Position numbers and translations under genes: made by a program | Shown: positions 42,996 to 43,939 of the stretch, in pieces | Layout of the letters: each line of letters starts with the position of its first letter | How positions within the stretch are numbered: position 1 is the first letter of the stretch | NCBI GenBank assembly: GCA_029779755.1 | Contig: JAKOZZ010000257.1 | Location: 1-43,939, forward strand | Direction of reading: 5' to 3' | From: Pseudomonadota bacterium | GTDB taxonomy: Bacteria; Pseudomonadota; Gammaproteobacteria; Burkholderiales; Burkholderiaceae_E | Length of the DNA stretch: 43,939 nucleotides | The notes under the pieces: generated by a model | What the model was told of the DNA's origin: nothing | What the model saw: the letters and a program-made list of their open reading frames with translations, nothing else | Databases searched by the model: none

Positions 42996-43046
42996 ACGCA
43001 CCGCCTGGCGCGCAGCACACCCGCCGCCGCGCGCCAGGCGGTGCGT
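42996..43046. repeat. Perfect 18-bp inverted repeat between parB and nap
   Basis: ACGCACCGCCTGGCGCGC (42996-43013) pairs perfectly with 43029-43046 around a 15-base loop. It has no T-run. It may be a second terminator, a cruciform, or a barrier that separates the parAB and nap transcripts. The rest of the 354-base gap 42935-43288 holds the parB terminator and the FNR box; no gene was seen. Confidence 0.85.
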
Positions 43047-43156
43047 TGCGCATGCACACCACGCGGATGCGCGCCGAATCCCGCATCCCGCCACGGTTCC
43101 CACGCCGACGCAGCGCTGCGCACCGTGCGCGGTTGCTGCGTTGCCACATCTTCGTC

Positions 43157-43170
43157 TTGATTTTCGTCAA
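43157..43170. promoter_or_regulatory. FNR/ANR-type box upstream of napDA
   Basis: TTGATTTTCGTCAA matches TTGAT-N4-ATCAA with one mismatch. Its centre is 125 bases before napD. With the usual centre at -41.5 the transcript would start near 43205, and TAAGGT at 43193-43198 would be the -10 box. Oxygen-limited expression of the nap genes would follow. Confidence 0.65.
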
Positions 43171-43288
43171 GGCACACTCCGCCATCGATCGATAAGGTTC
43201 ACGCGAACTTCCACTTACAACAGGAATCACCGAGGGGCCCCGGCGGTGCCGGCACCGACCACACAACGCCCCCGGTCGAGCGTGCGAC

Positions 43289-43546
43289 ATGAGAATGGTG
43301 AGTCTGCTGCTGTCCGTCCGCCCCGAGCGGCTGACGGCCCTCGCGCATGAGCTGCCCGGCATCCCGGGTGTCCAGGTCCATCCGATGCCGTCCGACTGCC
43401 GCATGGTGGTCACCATCGAGGACGTCGACGGTCAGGACGTGATGCCGTCGATCTCGGCCGTGCACGCGCTGCCCGGCGTGCTGAGCACGACCCTCACCTA
43501 CGAATACAGCGACGAGCAACCCGAGCTTCCGGAGGACCGGTCATGA
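43289..43546 (+). CDS. napD: NapD chaperone for periplasmic nitrate reductase
   Basis: An 85-residue NapD-family protein, a cytoplasmic chaperone that binds the NapA twin-arginine signal and guards cofactor loading. The ferredoxin-like pattern is visible: [30 protein letters not shown] at about 4-33, then [36 protein letters not shown]. The start is uncertain between ATG 43289 and ATG 43295, with no strong ribosome site. Its stop overlaps the napA start by four bases (ATGA). The order napD-napA with no napE or napF between the FNR box and napD is as far as the window shows. Confidence 0.9.
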   Translation: MRMVSLLLSVRPERLTALAHELPGIPGVQVHPMPSDCRMVVTIEDVDGQDVMPSISAVHALPGVLSTTLTYEYSDEQPELPEDRS

Positions 43547-43939
43547 GCATGAACCGTCGAGACTTCATTCGTTCCAACGCGGTGGCTGCGGCCGCCGGCG
43601 CCGCCGGTGCGCAGGTGCTGATCCCGATCCACGCGGTCGCGGCGCCCAAGGCCGACGGCGCGCCCGCGGCGGGCGCGGCCGCCAGCGGCGACATCAAGTG
43701 GGACAAGGGCGTGTGCCGCTTCTGCGGCACCGGCTGCGCGGTGCTGGTCGGCGTGCAGAACGGGCGTGTCGTCGCCACGCAGGGCGACCCCGACTCTGCG
43801 GTCAATCGCGGCCTGAACTGCATCAAGGGCTACTTCCTGTCGAAGATCATGTATGGCGCGGATCGCCTGAAGACGCCGCTGCTGCGCAAGAAGGACGGCA
43901 AGTACGACAAGAACGGCGAGTTCGTCCCGGTGTCGTGGA
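43543..43939 (+). CDS. napA: Periplasmic nitrate reductase catalytic subunit NapA, 5' part
   Basis: The first 132 residues of NapA; the gene runs off the window. The protein is a Mo-bis-MGD enzyme with one 4Fe-4S cluster, reducing nitrate to nitrite in the periplasm. The N-terminus [17 protein letters not shown] is a Tat signal. The cluster ligands are Cys58, Cys61, Cys65 and Cys93 in CRFCGTGC and [40 protein letters not shown] and EFVPVSW match NapA rather than formate dehydrogenase. GGAGGA seven bases before ATG 43543 is a strong ribosome site. An Ala/Gly-rich stretch at 33-50 between signal and cluster is longer than usual. Confidence 0.95.
   Translation, partial: MSMNRRDFIRSNAVAAAAGAAGAQVLIPIHAVAAPKADGAPAAGAAASGDIKWDKGVCRFCGTGCAVLVGVQNGRVVATQGDPDSAVNRGLNCIKGYFLSKIMYGADRLKTPLLRKKDGKYDKNGEFVPVSW

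Noticed and set aside
43195-43210. Another parS-like sequence, AGGTTCACGCGAACTT, in the nap promoter region
   Set aside because: Only about 10 of 16 positions match and the central CACGTG is broken, so it is not called a parS site.

Overview
This is about 44 kb of very GC-rich DNA from what looks like a chromosome of a betaproteobacterium, most likely Burkholderiales. The evidence is the gene content: TRAP transporter with a Tat-exported binding protein, HCCA isomerase, GTP-type PEP carboxykinase, a DUF4148-like secreted protein, IclR-controlled aldehyde dehydrogenases, and an mnmG-rsmG-parA-parB block. No rRNA, tRNA, insertion sequence, prophage or CRISPR array was seen. The genus cannot be named from this sequence.

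Layout. (1) 1-3.4 kb, plus strand: a group III truncated haemoglobin behind a possible NsrR site, a dephospho-CoA kinase fused to a gamma-carbonic-anhydrase-like domain, and an MFS permease. (2) 3.5-11.6 kb, minus strand: a membrane protein, an atypical SDR, HCCA isomerase, a complete TRAP transporter (dctP, dctQ and dctM with 4-base overlaps), an APH/ACAD10-like phosphotransferase and a small RTX protein. This looks like uptake and breakdown of an organic acid. (3) 11.8-19.9 kb: a P2-type Ca2+ ATPase, an AbrB-family membrane protein, a one-domain asparaginase-like protein, a PPOX protein, an unknown 418-residue protein, a 58-residue membrane protein, a YiiM-type MOSC protein and an FNR-like regulator. 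(4) 20.1-29.3 kb: pckG; then a minus-strand M20 amidohydrolase-pdxA-membrane protein set divergent from an amidase and a 5'-nucleotidase lipoprotein. (5) 29.3-35.5 kb: an IclR regulator divergent from mmsA, gdx/sugE and gabD across a perfect 9+9 palindrome, then a GMC oxidoreductase. (6) 35.5-43 kb: the origin-type segregation locus, with four consensus parS sites (three upstream of an LhgO-like oxidase, one between a Crp-like regulator and mnmG), then mnmG, rsmG, parA and parB. (7) 43.1 kb to the end: a nap operon (napD and partial napA) behind a near-consensus FNR box.

How the parts work together. ParA, ParB and four parS sites within about 7 kb form a self-contained chromosome segregation module. 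The FNR-like regulator at 19.1-19.9 kb keeps the E..SR recognition-helix residues of proteins that read TTGAT. It could drive the nap promoter at 43.16 kb and its own gene. The Crp-like regulator at 37.4-38.1 kb keeps RE...R and has a TGTGA-type palindrome just downstream of it, in front of a DUF2892 gene.

A recurring oddity is the number of short tandem arrays with different units (6, 11, 13, 13, 15, 15, 19, 21 and 21 bp). They lie between genes or in protein linkers, often next to a stop or start codon. They suggest frequent local duplication by slippage. I found no clearly new multi-gene system. The best candidates for novelty are the CoaE-gamma-CA fusion, the tandem-array habit and the placement of nap next to parB.
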